A stretch of DNA of 22,204 bases from Saccoglossus kowalevskii (GCF_000003605.2 NW_003156738.1:354870-377073); one strand, 5' to 3'; positions 1-11,228 are shown, counted from the stretch's first letter. A program made the numbers and translations. The notes: generated by a model not told the origin, from the sequence alone.

Positions 1-555
1 TCTATGTAGTATGGTTGTGTCAGTCATTGAGTTATTATCAAACTGTTAGGCAAACTGCTTCATCTATGTAGTATGGTTGTGGCAGACATTGAGTTATTAT
101 CAAACTGTTAGGCAAACTGCTTCATCTATGTAGTATGGTTGTGGCAGTCATTGAGTTATTATCAATCTGTTAGGCAAACTGCTTCATCTATGTAGTTTGG
201 TTGTGGCAGTCATTGAGTTATCAATCTGTTAGGCAAACTGCTTCATCTATGTAGTATGGTTGTGGCAGTTGTTGATTTATTCTCAAACTGTTAGGCAAAC
301 TGCTTCATCTATGTAGTTTGGTTGTGGGAGTCATTGAGTTATTCTCAAACTGTTAGGCAAACTGCTTCATCTATGTAGTATGGTTGTGGCAGTTGTTGAT
401 TTATTCTCAAACTGTTAGGCAAACTGCTTCATCTATGTAGTTTGGTTGTGGGAGTCATTGAGTTATTCTCAAACTGTTAGGCAAACTGCTTCATCTATGT
501 AGTTTGGTTGTGGCAGTCATTGAGTTATTATCAAACTGTTAAGCAAACTGCTTCA
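1..555. repeat. 62-bp tandem satellite array, nine units
   Basis: Nine head-to-tail units begin at 1, 63, 125, 187, 246, 308, 370, 432 and 494. Every unit is 62 bp except the fourth, which is 59 bp because it lost three bases in the ATTATC segment. The block GTTAGGCAAACTGCTTCA is nearly invariant, with one G-to-A change in the ninth unit, and each unit starts with TCTATGTAGT. Differences concentrate in the middle. The units at 246 and 370 are identical, as are those at 308 and 432, so a 124-bp dimer has itself been duplicated. The array is cut by the left edge of the window, so its true length is unknown. No coding potential was seen. Confidence 0.97.
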
Positions 556-1160
556 TCTATGTAGTATGGCTGTGGTAATATTTGATAATACTCTGACTGG
601 TACTGTATCACACATTATCTGTGCATTATTGTCGTGGAAGTCATTGAGTAATACTTCCATTGAAATTGTACCAAATAATATATATGTAGTATGGCTGAGG
701 TAGACATTCGCTAATACCCCGACTGGAGTACCACTTGGAGCGCCGGCCGGTGTGTATCACGCACTATCTGTGCATTATTGAGATGGAAGTCTTTTAGTAC
801 AGTTGCATTGAGTAATACTTTCACTTTTAATAAATCTGTTATTTTAATTTTTTGATTATCCTTTTTACTTTTTTTTTTATTTCCCTTGACTGTGTTCATC
901 TTCTATAGAAAGAATAATGTTAATAAATTTATCTATCTATCTATCTTGAATTGTACCAAATAGTATCTATGTAGTATGGCTGAGGTAGACCTTTGTACCA
1001 TTCATTCTCTCTGGAGCACCGACATTAATGCTATGCTCGTCATTGAGTTATACTTCGACTGGTATGTACCGCTGATATGACTGTGGTAGTTACTCTGATC
1101 GGTGTGCGCCACACAGTGCATATGTAGTATCACTCCGATTGGTGTGCTTCACACGCGCTC
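556..1160. repeat. Degenerate relatives of the 62-bp unit within an older repeat
   Basis: After 555 the satellite decays into a looser family. The phrase TATGTAGTATGGCTG(A/T)GGTA recurs near 562, 681 and 968. A second phrase, ATCTGTGCATTATTG, recurs near 618 and 766, about 148 bp apart. A third, TTGTACCAAATA, recurs near 665 and 951, about 286 bp apart. CCGA(C/T)TGG-like pieces also recur. This looks like an old tandem or dispersed repeat of roughly 150 or 290 bp from which the sharp 62-bp array may have been amplified. The family is not one I can name. Confidence 0.7.
829..946 (+). repeat. AT-rich stretch ending in an (ATCT)n microsatellite
   Basis: Two AATAAA hexamers (829-834 and 922-927) sit in T-rich DNA, and a short ATCT microsatellite follows at 931-946. 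Short tandem tails of this kind often mark the 3' ends of LINEs or SINEs, so this may be the tail of a retroposon inserted into the degenerate repeat. No body of such an element was recognised upstream, so the retroposon reading is inference. Confidence 0.35.
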
Positions 1161-2545
1161 CTTTCATCAAGACATGTGGCTTGATATTTTCTTTTTTCGT
1201 TTGTACGACTTACTCGAAATAAAATCTGTAACGCGGAAAAAAAATAGATTGAATTGTTGTCTCAGTATATAGTTATTCGTTCTATAGTAATGAAATAACA
1301 CTGCCTGGATATAATTTCGCACATTATTCACTTCATAATTTTGAACCATTTATTTTTATGTTTCATGTAACTGGGGTTAAGCGTTTTAATGTACATCAAC
1401 TCATTATCAAGTAATACAAACCTGCCCGTCATAAAATTTCCAGAAATATGGTTTTAGTGGGGTGTTAAAAACGCTTTCTGTGGGATAGAATCGCGTATAA
1501 CGTGTCGGACAAGCAGCTGTGTTATAGCAGAGTCTATATAACCTTGAGATAACCTTGTTTGAGAATGTGTTTCTCTTGTTTCGATCCATTGTGGTTATTC
1601 CATCATATTGTGATACGTATCATCCTCTTGAGACCGGCGCTTATAACAATCATTTGCGGTTTTTCCCTTTTCGAATACAGACAAGGGAACAGAGTATCAC
1701 GAGCTAAATCAAAGTTAATTAGAAGTAAATAGAACTGTCACGGGCATTTCCACCCGATGTGTTGACTGGTTAGGATGGTCTTACGGGAATATAAGTTTCT
1801 ACTAGATCCTTTGCTCGGCATTCACCTCTGTTACGTCTATGTCGCCCTAGTAACCACAACCTCGCCTCTTTGTCGGGAAGGAAGAAGCCGATCTCATTTA
1901 TCAGCTGTCCGCTAAGCCTCCGTGTACATTTAACCCTGTTTCAACCGAACTTGGTAGTTTCCGTGCCTACAATAAACCACTGCCATATAAATGTTCAGTT
2001 TGTCAAAAATATAATATAAAATTGCAAACGTTGTGTATTTTCAAAAGCAGCGTACGCTTTCACCAATGCGTTTACCACATTAAAACGCTAGCAAATGTTA
2101 CACCCACTCTTGTCGATCACTATAAAAAATTGCTATGTATTTGTGTCGTGGTCACCGCGATGTTACGGTATCTTCGTATCATTTTTCACACAAAAATTAA
2201 AATCTTGTCAAATACGTGAGATACACTCCGTGAATGAGTTCTACGTGCTTGTAAATGTTGTCATGTATTAGCGTTTGTCAATATATTACTTTTACTTTCA
2301 ATTCGCTGCGTCTACGCTCGTGTTCGTAAATGCCTATTTTCATCGCGTACCCGCTTGTAGATGCAAAACGAGATATTTTATAACCCTCAAGTTTTCAAAA
2401 ATTACACTATTTTTTGTCTGATTTCCACCGGTTAACAACTTCCGCAGTGTATTCCGCCCGCATCAACATTAGCGAAGTTAAGATATTTCCTTATGAATCT
2501 GTATAGGCGGAATCGACGGGTCACGAAAGGTCTTAAAGTTAACTG

Positions 2546-2557
2546 AGTTCAAGGTCA
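2546..2557 (+). promoter_or_regulatory. Candidate NR5A/DR0 nuclear-receptor site
   Basis: The bases AGTTCAAGGTCA form two half-sites (AGTTCA, AGGTCA) with no spacer, a DR0 arrangement of the type bound by NR6A1. They also contain TCAAGGTCA, a full match to the extended monomer site of NR5A/FTZ-F1 and ERR receptors. This is a motif match only. It lies about 9.4 kb beyond the PTF1A stop codon, so any link to that gene is speculative. Confidence 0.3.
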
Positions 2558-3368
2558 CAAATCAAAGAACTCGGGAGTATGAAGTTGGTGTGCCGCTGAT
2601 ACTTTTTGTTGGGTATTTATTGAAAGCCGCTGACCCCTGAATAAAGTAATGAAAATCAAGGTATGATAAAGCACTGCAGTATAATGACCGATTAGGTGCG
2701 ATTTGCTGCACTCACTCATTTTACTCGAGTATGCTTCGATGAGCACACACAATAAACTCCCGAATGTGGGTTGTGACGGTGTACTATTTGTTGCAACGTT
2801 TATGTATGTATGTGTAGAACTCGAATATATTTGTGTTTTAATGGGCTTTAAAAATGCGTAAATTATTGCGTAAAATTTGGCAAAACTAAAAAAAAATGAA
2901 AATTATGTGTGTGTTTTTCGATTGTTGAATCTATTCCCGGTGTAGCTTTGACATGGCACTATCATTGGTGAGCTACGCTGAGTATTTTGTTATAAAACAC
3001 ATCGAAGCAACTGAAAATGCATATTCCTGGACGCAATGGTAGTGGGTCATTGATCGAAGCAAAGCAAAGGAAGACATCCCGGTAAACGGTCGCAAAATAT
3101 ATCCGGCGAACCCTTACCCGAGGTTGATCGGTTCACACCGTATTAATAAAAGGCCGAACATCAACCAATGTAATATATCCAAATACAATTCGATCGAAAA
3201 TATGATAATACAACTTGAAGACGAGACCTACACCTCACCCACCCCAAACATACACAATCATACATAGACGAAGAAATTCAACCTGAGTGTCACATTTATA
3301 TTTCAAGAAGAGGATGTAAAATAGGAACAATTACAGATCTAGAAACTCTAGTTCCAAGTGAGAGAGGG

Positions 3369-3402
3369 ATGACATGAGATATGACATGAGGGATGACATG
3401 AG
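3369..3402 (+). repeat. Short 12-bp minisatellite, three units
   Basis: ATGACATGAG occurs at 3369, 3381 and 3393 with exact 12-bp spacing and small differences in the two linking bases. It is flanked by GAGAGA tracts. Confidence 0.8.
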
Positions 3403-5072
3403 AGAGATAGGAACATATCATCTCGATGGCGTCCACCTCTGATCTGTATTAATATTCACCAACTTGAAGAACGTGGAACTACGTGTGTTTACCGTCAAAC
3501 ACTAAGCTCAATAAAATGATACACACTGAACAGAATGAAGATTGTTGAATATTATTCACTTCATGTTTATGATAAATATGCAGACTTGCCAAATATAATT
3601 TCTTAGTTATTCTACGAATTTAATTTCACTTATCAGCGAAAATAAAGAGACTAAAATCCAGTGAATAATTAATGCATTTACAGTACGCGATTCTTTAGAT
3701 ATACGACATATCGTAAATGATTTACCTAGGTTAATATGGTGCTCCTTTAATACTCGTACATTACCATGCGTACACGTGATTCGTAACAGCGTACGTACAA
3801 TAATTACCTTATCCATAAACGACAGTCGACATAACAGGTACTTAACAGGTATACCTCCAATTGCAAACAATATCTGCCCCTATCGAACAAACATGGTTAT
3901 TGAACATGTGTGAATGAGCACAGATTCAGCATCGTCGTAAAACCACGGCCTTCTTGCGTCATTAGATGCTCACCACTAGAAACTTTTGAAATGTAGCGGA
4001 AAAAATAAACATAGCGGGCGAGAGTGAAATTCTATTTCCTTAATGTTTTAAACGGCCCCGGGACACCTTTTATGTCGAGTGGATGCGATGCACGTTGGGT
4101 TCGGCGGGTGGGGGGTGCTGATAGAACAGAATTGATACCAACCCTGCAAACTGCGGATGCGTAAGAAATATGATACGTTATTAGTAATGAATATACGATT
4201 GAACCATGCGATTTAGAGGCTCTGTTTCTGTTGCATTCACTGGTGTCTGTACCGTGCGGATGCTACATCTGACGGCAGAGAGCAAGGGTCAGGCAAAATA
4301 AACTTCAAGTTTTAGAGGAGACTTCATAGTTATGAGTACGGTCCTTTGTTCCGTGAGATGGTACCAACATGCCTTACAAGTAACCTTTATGTACAATTGT
4401 GGTCTTAAATCTTGTAGAACAAGGCCTCGGCATACACTATTCCAGTATATTATCTCGCTGTCAAAGTAGGCTACTTTTACGGGTTGCCCAAACGAACACT
4501 GTAACATTTGTCTTAGTTAGAGTACTTGGAGGTGTATTAAATGAGACGATGACGGTTTTGTGGAGCACCCAAGGTGTTGTTGGAACCTCTATTTAGTTCC
4601 TATGCGGAATTGTTGTCTCGGTGTTGAACAATGGTCTCGTCTTTGTTCTTTTAAATGGGCACAAATCAATGTTTGAGACCACCAGTCGGACCAGTTGTAT
4701 CGAAGCCCACCATACGACAGGAAGCCATTACCATTTATTTGTCGCCTTTCTATTGCAAACAAGCTCTGTCGTCCGAATCTGTCTAGTTTGGAGGGCAATG
4801 TACTCTAAACGACGCCACCATTGCTCACATGAAGACCTAGGTTCACCCAGACACACTATTCGCCGAGTACTAGCACTGCGATACTAACATTATCTGTATA
4901 CTACTGCCACGCAATGCATTTTACGTCCAGATTTCACGCCACTGCGTTGGTAAATATACTGTTTCAACCAGATGAAATTTGTATTTACAAAGTGCTAGTT
5001 TTATTGACTTCAACACGCCATCAAGTCGGATTTCCACCGCACGCTAAAAATCAATGGGTGACACACATTGAT

Positions 5073-5085
5073 TGACCCCTGACCC
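5073..5085 (-). promoter_or_regulatory. Perfect DR1 nuclear-receptor element
   Basis: The plus strand reads TGACCCCTGACCC. On the minus strand this is GGGTCA-G-GGGTCA, two identical half-sites fitting RGGTCA and separated by one base. DR1 elements are bound by RXR heterodimers, HNF4 and COUP-TF. A TGATTGAC sequence, resembling a PBX/MEIS site, overlaps its left end. No function is shown; this is a motif match in otherwise featureless DNA. Confidence 0.35.
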
Positions 5086-5367
5086 CACTGGAATCACCCG
5101 CTCTATTGTAGTATTACACCATATAAGTGACTGTGCATTCGCACTTACTATGCGCTAAATGTTACTGAAAACTTAATCAGTGACATCCGGGTCTTTAAAT
5201 AATTTGATTTATTACGCGTCTGGGCGTCATCTAAAATGCCTGTCCACTGCAGACTCGATACGCCACGTCATGCGAGCAACCACAAACAGGATACGATATT
5301 TTTTAGCATATATAGTTATAATACAAATTTAAAAATGTACTTGATTTCTTTTTAAAATAATCAAGCA

Positions 5368-5386
5368 TTTTTTTTTTTTTTTTTTT
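5368..5386 (+). repeat. T19 homopolymer
   Basis: Nineteen consecutive T residues are followed at once by GCAG. The combination resembles a 3' splice site, but no open exon follows it. On the minus strand it could equally be the poly(A) tail of an old retroposon. No element body was recognised on either side. Confidence 0.85.
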
Positions 5387-5810
5387 GCAGCTGTCTTATA
5401 TATTCAGTATCACTCTACTGTAAAAACAAAGACCGAACCATGGGTTACGTTCGAATTGCCGGCATACAACTCAGGGAAGTCCCCTAATAGGGATGTGAGT
5501 GTTGCTGCCGCCACATCTTTTGCCCCGCCCAGTACAAACCAGAATTCAACCCATAAACATTAGTTACAAAAAAATTGAGAATTTGATGAATAAACAGCGA
5601 CATTATTATCTACAAGTTTTCCTGGGAATAGTCTAGGTGTGTCTTTGCGTGCAGTTTTAACTAGCGAAACGACAAACGTCATACTATGGTGGCTCTCTCG
5701 CATCAACGTCACTGAGTGTCATTACGCATGGTATTAATCATTGCCATATTTACTTAAAATTGTGTAATATTGTAATTAACTGATTCAGCAATTAGTGTGA
5801 ATATCAACAT

Positions 5811-5838
5811 AACACACACATATATATATATATATATT
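5811..5838. repeat. (CA)n(TA)n microsatellite
   Basis: A CA dinucleotide run (5812-5820) passes directly into a TA run (5821-5837). This is a common compound microsatellite. Confidence 0.95.
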
Positions 5839-7482
5839 TAAATAACGTAGTTGTGATTTAATTCGACGTATTCAATATGCGACTGGCTCCTCGAGGCAAC
5901 TAGTACCTAGCAACGGAAGCAATGGGGAATACCGTCTCTATTGAATGTCTCCCGTCATCGTATAAATCGTTCTAGGACCTGGTAAGTTTGCACTTTTTCA
6001 CCTCTTGAGTGTTTTACGTAGTTTCACGTAAATAACATTAACGTGACCAATTTTATGGAATTGTCCAGTTAAGAGAGAAATTTTCTCAGCTTCGCCATTC
6101 ACCAGACAAAGGCGGGTCATTTTACTAACAAAAGCTAGGAGACTAACTAACCGTTGTAGATTGATTATATCTTTTAAATTAAACCCCTTTAAAATTACCG
6201 TCATGTTGTCTGGAATATGGTTTAAAATTCCACACCAGCCGCGGAGAGCTTGTTCACAGTGTCGGGGTGGTTTATGTTTGATCCGATCAATAGGTAGCCG
6301 AATTCCTACGCTGTGTAACGGGTATATATTGAGGATATGTGTTCAACAGAGATTGGTTTCAAAAGTTGTTTTATGCCCGAAAGGGTTGCTTTAGGTTTCA
6401 AAACAGAAATAAGAAGTCGTTTTAAATAGTCGACTATTTGGCACACGCTATGTCCCCCAACGTGGCCACCAGCAAGTCGAGCTGAAGATTTGAATGGGCC
6501 GCACGACTAGCTCTACCAGTGTTAAGAAAGACCAGTTATCTTAAAGCTCGCTAAACGACACAAAAGCACCTACAAAGAATTGCCGGTGGCATACACACTC
6601 GCTGTGAGGACTGACCTCACGCATTGTCGGTGAGTACCGCAAACAGACATCAACACGCCGGGAAAACAGAAAGTTCCCCTTCCCACATATCCTAAACTAT
6701 GCACACGTGGGGAGTGAGTGCCCCATCCATTATTTGGAAAATGTCAAAGTTAACAAGCTTGAGTTTAGCCCGTTTATAAAAAAAACAACACACGACCCTT
6801 TCTGGACGATATATTCATTGTATATATCAAGCACACAGGGCAAAGCTAGAAAATTCCGACTTCTGTTTTTCTCATTGTTATCCTGAAAACCACAACACCG
6901 CGGACAATAAGTGGTTGTAATTATTGAGTTTTAACTTAAATGCTTACCAATACACAATATTCATAAACTCAATATGGTCTTCCATCCGACAACTTAGCAA
7001 TGCCATCAACATCGCGTAGTACAAACACCGGTCTGTCTCCCTCCCATTCCAGTCACTTCTATCACTCCGGCACGTCAAACAAATGGACTAATTATGATAA
7101 TATAGCAAATGTTTCAGATACATAATTCACATCAAAATAAAACTATCAAGGTATATAGTGCACAGCTGAAATGTCGCCCTCCGGCATGGAGTGAGATGGC
7201 TGCAGTTGATCCAGTCTCCCGTCACATACGCTCATGTTCAGTACGCACACAAATGCTATTATTATTCAACACATTTACGTTCCTCACGTTAAGTGTTTTT
7301 TCACCGCGATTATTGCGAGGTTTGACAGCTAACAGCCACATAAGATGCTCAACTAGGTGCTGCCACGTGATCCTAAAACGACTGTTTGATTTTTATCGCA
7401 CCGCGAAAGTTCAAATCTCGCCCAAAGCCTGTCTTTCCACTGAAACTTTTGTTATGGTTCACTGCTTACGTGATAACGGCTA

Positions 7483-7580
7483 TTAAAATGGCGCATGCGC
7501 ATAACAATACGCACTTGTTCACTTTAGAAAAAGTTTTGAAAAGTTTTGAAAGTTTTGCGCGCGTAAAGTCGCGCTGCTAG
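7483..7580 (+). promoter_or_regulatory. YY1/NRF1-like site overlapping a 30-codon ORF
   Basis: AAAATGGCGCATGCGCA (about 7486-7502) combines an AAAATGGC core of the kind YY1 binds with the NRF1 palindrome GCGCATGCGC. The ATG in it (7488-7490) has A at -3 and G at +4. It opens a 30-codon frame that ends with TAG at 7578-7580 and has a Lys/Phe/Ser-rich middle. The DNA just downstream has a three-fold AAGTTTTGAA repeat that explains that composition, followed by CG-rich bases. It could be a promoter start region, a micropeptide, or chance. I know no homologue. Confidence 0.2.
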
Positions 7581-7740
7581 AAAAGTTGTTTAAACGCTAT
7601 GAACGCGTCTGAAACCACCCGGGTTTTATTTAGTGGCTGAACGGGGGCCATCTCAAGCTTATTTAAATGCTTTAAATCATATTTTGCATGCAGCCGTTTC
7701 CAAATACCGCATTCGATTGACTAGACCTAATTGTTTTAGG

Positions 7741-7774
7741 ACACCTGTTAGCGGCGGTTTGGTCTAGCAGGTGT
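7741..7774. promoter_or_regulatory. Inverted pair of CACCTG E-boxes
   Basis: ACACCTG (7741-7747) and CAGGTGT (7768-7774) are exact 7-bp inverted copies separated by 20 bp. Each contains the E-box CACCTG, a site type used by class II bHLH factors with E proteins. The spacing puts both boxes on the same face of the helix. This is a motif match about 4.2 kb beyond the PTF1A stop codon. Confidence 0.3.
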
Positions 7775-7923
7775 GCGGTATCATAACCGTAACTTTAAAT
7801 ACACTGAAAGTCAAAAGAACATTATCAACAGTCGAGATTTTCAGTAGATATGATAATAGTGGCGACGTATGCTGACGGCTGGTTGGCCTAAGGTCTGAGC
7901 TTTTGGCTGAACTGTGCCTTTTC

Positions 7924-7942
7924 TTTCCCAAACAGGTTCCCA
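7924..7942 (+). promoter_or_regulatory. Two TC-box/RBPJ-like sites in tandem
   Basis: TTTCCCA (7924-7930) and GTTCCCA (7936-7942) start 12 bp apart. TTTCCCA is the TC-box half of the composite PTF1 site and resembles the RBPJ core TTCCCA. No E-box lies at the one- or two-turn distance expected of a canonical PTF1 site. The nearest strong ones are the pair at 7742-7773. Confidence 0.25.
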
Positions 7943-8495
7943 AATATGGTTATTACAATCGCCGGGATAATTACAACTTTTCTCACGTACAAGCCGGCGG
8001 ACATGTGTCTTTCTGTCAAGACAATTTTCAATTACTAATTGTAACTACCAACATTGGTGTGCTCAGTCCAGACGAATACATCAAATGTGATGGACAAAGT
8101 AGAACTCGTCACAAACGTTGTTGGCCTGTCTGTCCGAAGCCACCTCTCTCACTCGTTGGTTTACTATTGATTCGAATTAACATTTCCGCTGAAAACATCT
8201 GCTAAACCTCGCTGTATTAATTGCAAGACAAAGAAACAAAAATGGGGATTCTTTTTTCGCTCGCTCATATCTTAAAAGTTGCTTCATTTGGTAGTAACAA
8301 GTGTCACAAACAATCTTTTTTTCAGTCGACAAACTATCCTCTCTAACCTGATATTCCTGTTCTGTTATTTTTTTCTCATAACCGTCGCATTATGAAATAT
8401 AGAGCGATAAAACAATGGTTAGGATTATGATCTGCTTTTCTATAATTTTTTCTTCGTTTTTTTTTTCAAAAGTGCACTTAGATGAAAGAAGCAAA

Positions 8496-8520
8496 ATGGA
8501 TGGAATGGTTCTCCATCCAT
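8496..8520. repeat. 9-bp perfect hairpin
   Basis: ATGGATGGA (8496-8504) and TCCATCCAT (8512-8520) are exact reverse complements around a 7-base loop. Pairing stops outside the arms. It is probably incidental in a GGATGGAA-rich patch. Confidence 0.7.
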
Positions 8521-9228
8521 CTTTCAAACTATCCATTGGTTTCAAATCTCGTTTGGTGCAGCCAGTTGCTAACGCTTCTCCCTACGTCTCTTTCAAGAGC
8601 GAAACAAAGCATACCAATTGATTGTTTGTTTGCTTCACAGCCTACACTATAACTAGATAATTGAAAAGTGTGTTTTTATCCGAGACACGTCATTCTCTAG
8701 TGTGCCCACATTGTGAACGTACAAAGGCCCAGAGAACATTAAAGGCCACCTTTCCAGAAGGCACGTCTCATCGACAATGTATTATGGCTTTTTGCTTGCT
8801 ATCCGCAGCTGCCGCGCGCCAGGCTATGGCAATCTGAGAAGGAGACCAGGTGCATGTCGACATCGTGAATACCCTTGAATACACTTTATCATATACACCA
8901 CCCTCTTTTTCCAGCCTCAAAACGTACAGACGGGCGCCCAATTAGACATTTTTTTCAAATGCAAATATTGGGGTAGATGTTATGAGGATAAATTTGACGC
9001 GAGTTCCAAAATAAACTTTTTCACCTGCTACCCAAGTGTTAGTGTCAACTTCTTTGATCCACTGGGACCTGAAAGGGAAAAACACACTAGAACTTCGTCA
9101 AACAGAAGTTTTCCATATGTTCTTTGCATAAATTCCTCAAATGGTTTAAGTTTTTCGTTTGTACTTCACGAGTGTCGTGCCAGGGCCTTGTGAGCTACAT
9201 GTCCGATCGCCCGAAAGACGAGAAAACA

Positions 9229-9252
9229 GACACACACAAACACACACACACG
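9229..9252. repeat. (CA)n microsatellite
   Basis: This is a CA run interrupted once by an extra AA. It makes short open frames on both strands with Thr-His or Cys-Val repeats, which should not be read as genes. Confidence 0.95.
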
Positions 9253-10949
9253 CAAGTGGATGACGGGAAGAGATTGAATCAACTTTCTGAAAAGTACACC
9301 GTGTATTGTTTGCTATTGTGTGAGAGAAACGTAAATAAGAATGCACGCAGTGTTTACTCGTTGATATGGGTATTGAATGCAACTCAGGGGAACAGGTTGT
9401 TGAAACGAAAAGCATCAACCTGCCCAACCCTTTCATAACTTCCAATATTACATAGAGCGTTCTCCTTCACACTCTCTTTTGCATTCGCTGCATTTGTCCC
9501 TTTCAATTGATGTTACTTAGCTTGTACGTGCAACATGTGGGGGCAGCTAAAGAAAAACCTGTTCTACCTGCCGTAGGTCTGCCCCCATGCCAAGTAGACG
9601 ACAAGGAACGTCAGTGATGACTATTGCAGACAGAGAGTCACACTTGTGTCCGCCTTAACACACTTCGCTCTGCAAATCACGTATAATGAAATCCTCTTCC
9701 TGCTGTGGTAAAAAAAAAAGTGGGGGAGACAAACTGTAAGTGGTCGTTTGAAAACGTACCATTATTGTGCGTAATTTTTCCGCAATTAGACGCTCGTTAC
9801 ACGACAACGTTGCTTAATACGGACTCTTGATCGACGCTAAATTGGATGTCAGTTCTCAGAAAACTGAAAAGCTTGCAACGGACGTTCTACTTACAGTATT
9901 GCGTAAGGCGCACGTGTGTTCTTTGCCGCGTAATCAGCTCAAATGCCTATCACGAAATAACTTGGAGATAAGGAAAGGCTGAATACACGACGACGATGGA
10001 GAGAGTCGACGAGAAAAGAACTCTATCTGATATGGCAAAGAGAAAGGATAAAACTTAGCCGAAAAGAAGCGTAAATGATGGGATCACGGTATTGTCCTAA
10101 AGTAATGTCTAATAACAATGCAGTACACAGTCAAATGTTTAAACATAGATTGTAGGGACCGAACAACCGACACGCGCACTTGTTTATGGAACCCACGCGC
10201 GATGCATTGTCCACCGTACTAGGCTTTATCAATATCGCTAATGTTAACAATCGCAGATCTCGTAGTTTTTTAAAGCTACGTTTTCTTTAGAGCCTGATAG
10301 TTATATACCAACCCCTGTACACAATATACAGTATATCTGCACATCAAAGTGACATTCGCAGTACACATCCTAATATGGATCATGGGGAATAACCAAAGGC
10401 GGGAAGATCGAGGTACTGTGCAGGGACTCGACTCGAAGTAAATCTAAGTGCGGGAAAATATACGGTAGAGAGCACCTGTTCTATTCCAGGAACACTACAA
10501 AAATCTATAAGCTTAGAGGGTATGTGCGCGATAATTTAAGGATGTCGATCTTTCTAATTCACATACAATATAACCGCTATGTAATAAATACGCCAGTGCA
10601 ATCTTCCGTGGTAATCTCTCCCTCCCTCGTCCTGCTATTCCATCAGTTACGTAAAGTAAACCATTGTGAGTAGGCTTTATATATGTATAACAATTAATAG
10701 AAAAATTTCACAGGCATGCAGCTAGAGTAAGAATACACCTAATCGGTATATTTTCGTTGCATATTACGAGACATGGATTTGCATGTTACTTGTGTTCTTG
10801 TTTGCACAGTAATACAATGAGTGAAAGTAAACGATGCTGGCCTATACCAATATATACCGCGTGTACCGCACGCCACACTGAGATTAAATACACACATTTG
10901 GGCGAGTTTGTGGGGGCATTTGACAACACCTTGCAGACGCCCGCCTGTG

Positions 10950-10965
10950 TTTTTTTTTTTTTTTT
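10950..10965 (+). repeat. T16 homopolymer
   Basis: Sixteen consecutive T residues follow CCGCCTGTG. On the minus strand this is an A16 run, possibly the tail of an old retroposon, though no element body was recognised. Confidence 0.85.
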
Positions 10966-11228
10966 GCGACCAACGCAATGAATGCAGCAAACACGGGATG
11001 AGGACAGTATGGAAAGTCAAAGATATCGACAAGAGATCAATATAGGCATTGTGCAAAGCATAGCGATATTTCCAAACAGGTTTGGGGCAGTTTTATCGAT
11101 TCCACAAAGTGTCAACACAAATCTCGTAAAAACAAAATGGCGGTTACAACTTCTTTCACACTTCACAATAGCCATTACCCATAATCCTCTCCGTGCTTGT
11201 TTTCATGATATAATTCATACATATAATA

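Larger units (their letters stand above)
1161..5072. other. Intergenic DNA, no gene recognised
   Basis: I found no reading frame here with recognisable domains or sustained codon bias. The open frames are short (under 90 codons) and occur on both strands at the rate expected of non-coding DNA. The stretch from about 4290 to 4890 has several overlapping open frames on both strands and reads slightly less AT-rich, but none of the translations resembles a family I know. The only structured items are a 12-bp x 3 minisatellite at 3369-3402 and a nuclear-receptor-like site at 2546-2557. Confidence 0.6.
5087..7482. other. Intergenic DNA with simple repeats, no gene recognised
   Basis: I found no supportable gene. 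The open frames on both strands are short and do not resemble known families. A frame of about 125 codons at 7109-7486 (plus) was read through and shows no recognisable domain. The region holds a T19 tract (5368-5386), a CA/TA microsatellite (5811-5838) and AT-rich DNA. Confidence 0.6.
7581..9228. other. Intergenic DNA, no gene recognised
   Basis: I saw no recognisable protein or RNA gene. The longest open frame (7903-8205, plus, about 100 codons) has no familiar domain. The stretch holds the paired E-boxes and TC-boxes listed separately, a 9-bp hairpin at 8496-8520, and an octamer-like ATGCAAAT at 8959-8966. Confidence 0.6.

Noticed and set aside
1-555. CRISPR array
   Set aside because: The units are contiguous tandem copies without unique spacers, and the DNA is eukaryotic.
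4289-4887. Group of overlapping open frames on both strands
   Set aside because: None of the translations resembles a known family, and simultaneous openness on both strands suggests a stop-poor stretch and not a gene.
5437-5463. B-box-like GTTCGAATTGCC
   Set aside because: No A-box at a suitable distance and no cloverleaf could be drawn.
5905-5917. RFX-like CCTAGCAAC
   Set aside because: Only one half-site matches; the other half and the spacing do not fit the X-box.
5368-5981. T19-GCAG followed 590 bp later by CTG/GTAAGT, as if bounding a plus-strand exon
   Set aside because: No frame appears open across the interval and no translated segment resembles a protein. T tracts followed by AG are common by chance in AT-rich DNA.
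7109-7486. 125-codon plus-strand frame
   Set aside because: No recognisable domain, no good start context or splice signals, and overlapping open frames nearby; consistent with chance.
9124-9445. About 100-codon frames on both strands across the CA microsatellite
   Set aside because: The openness is produced by the dinucleotide repeat; no domain is visible.
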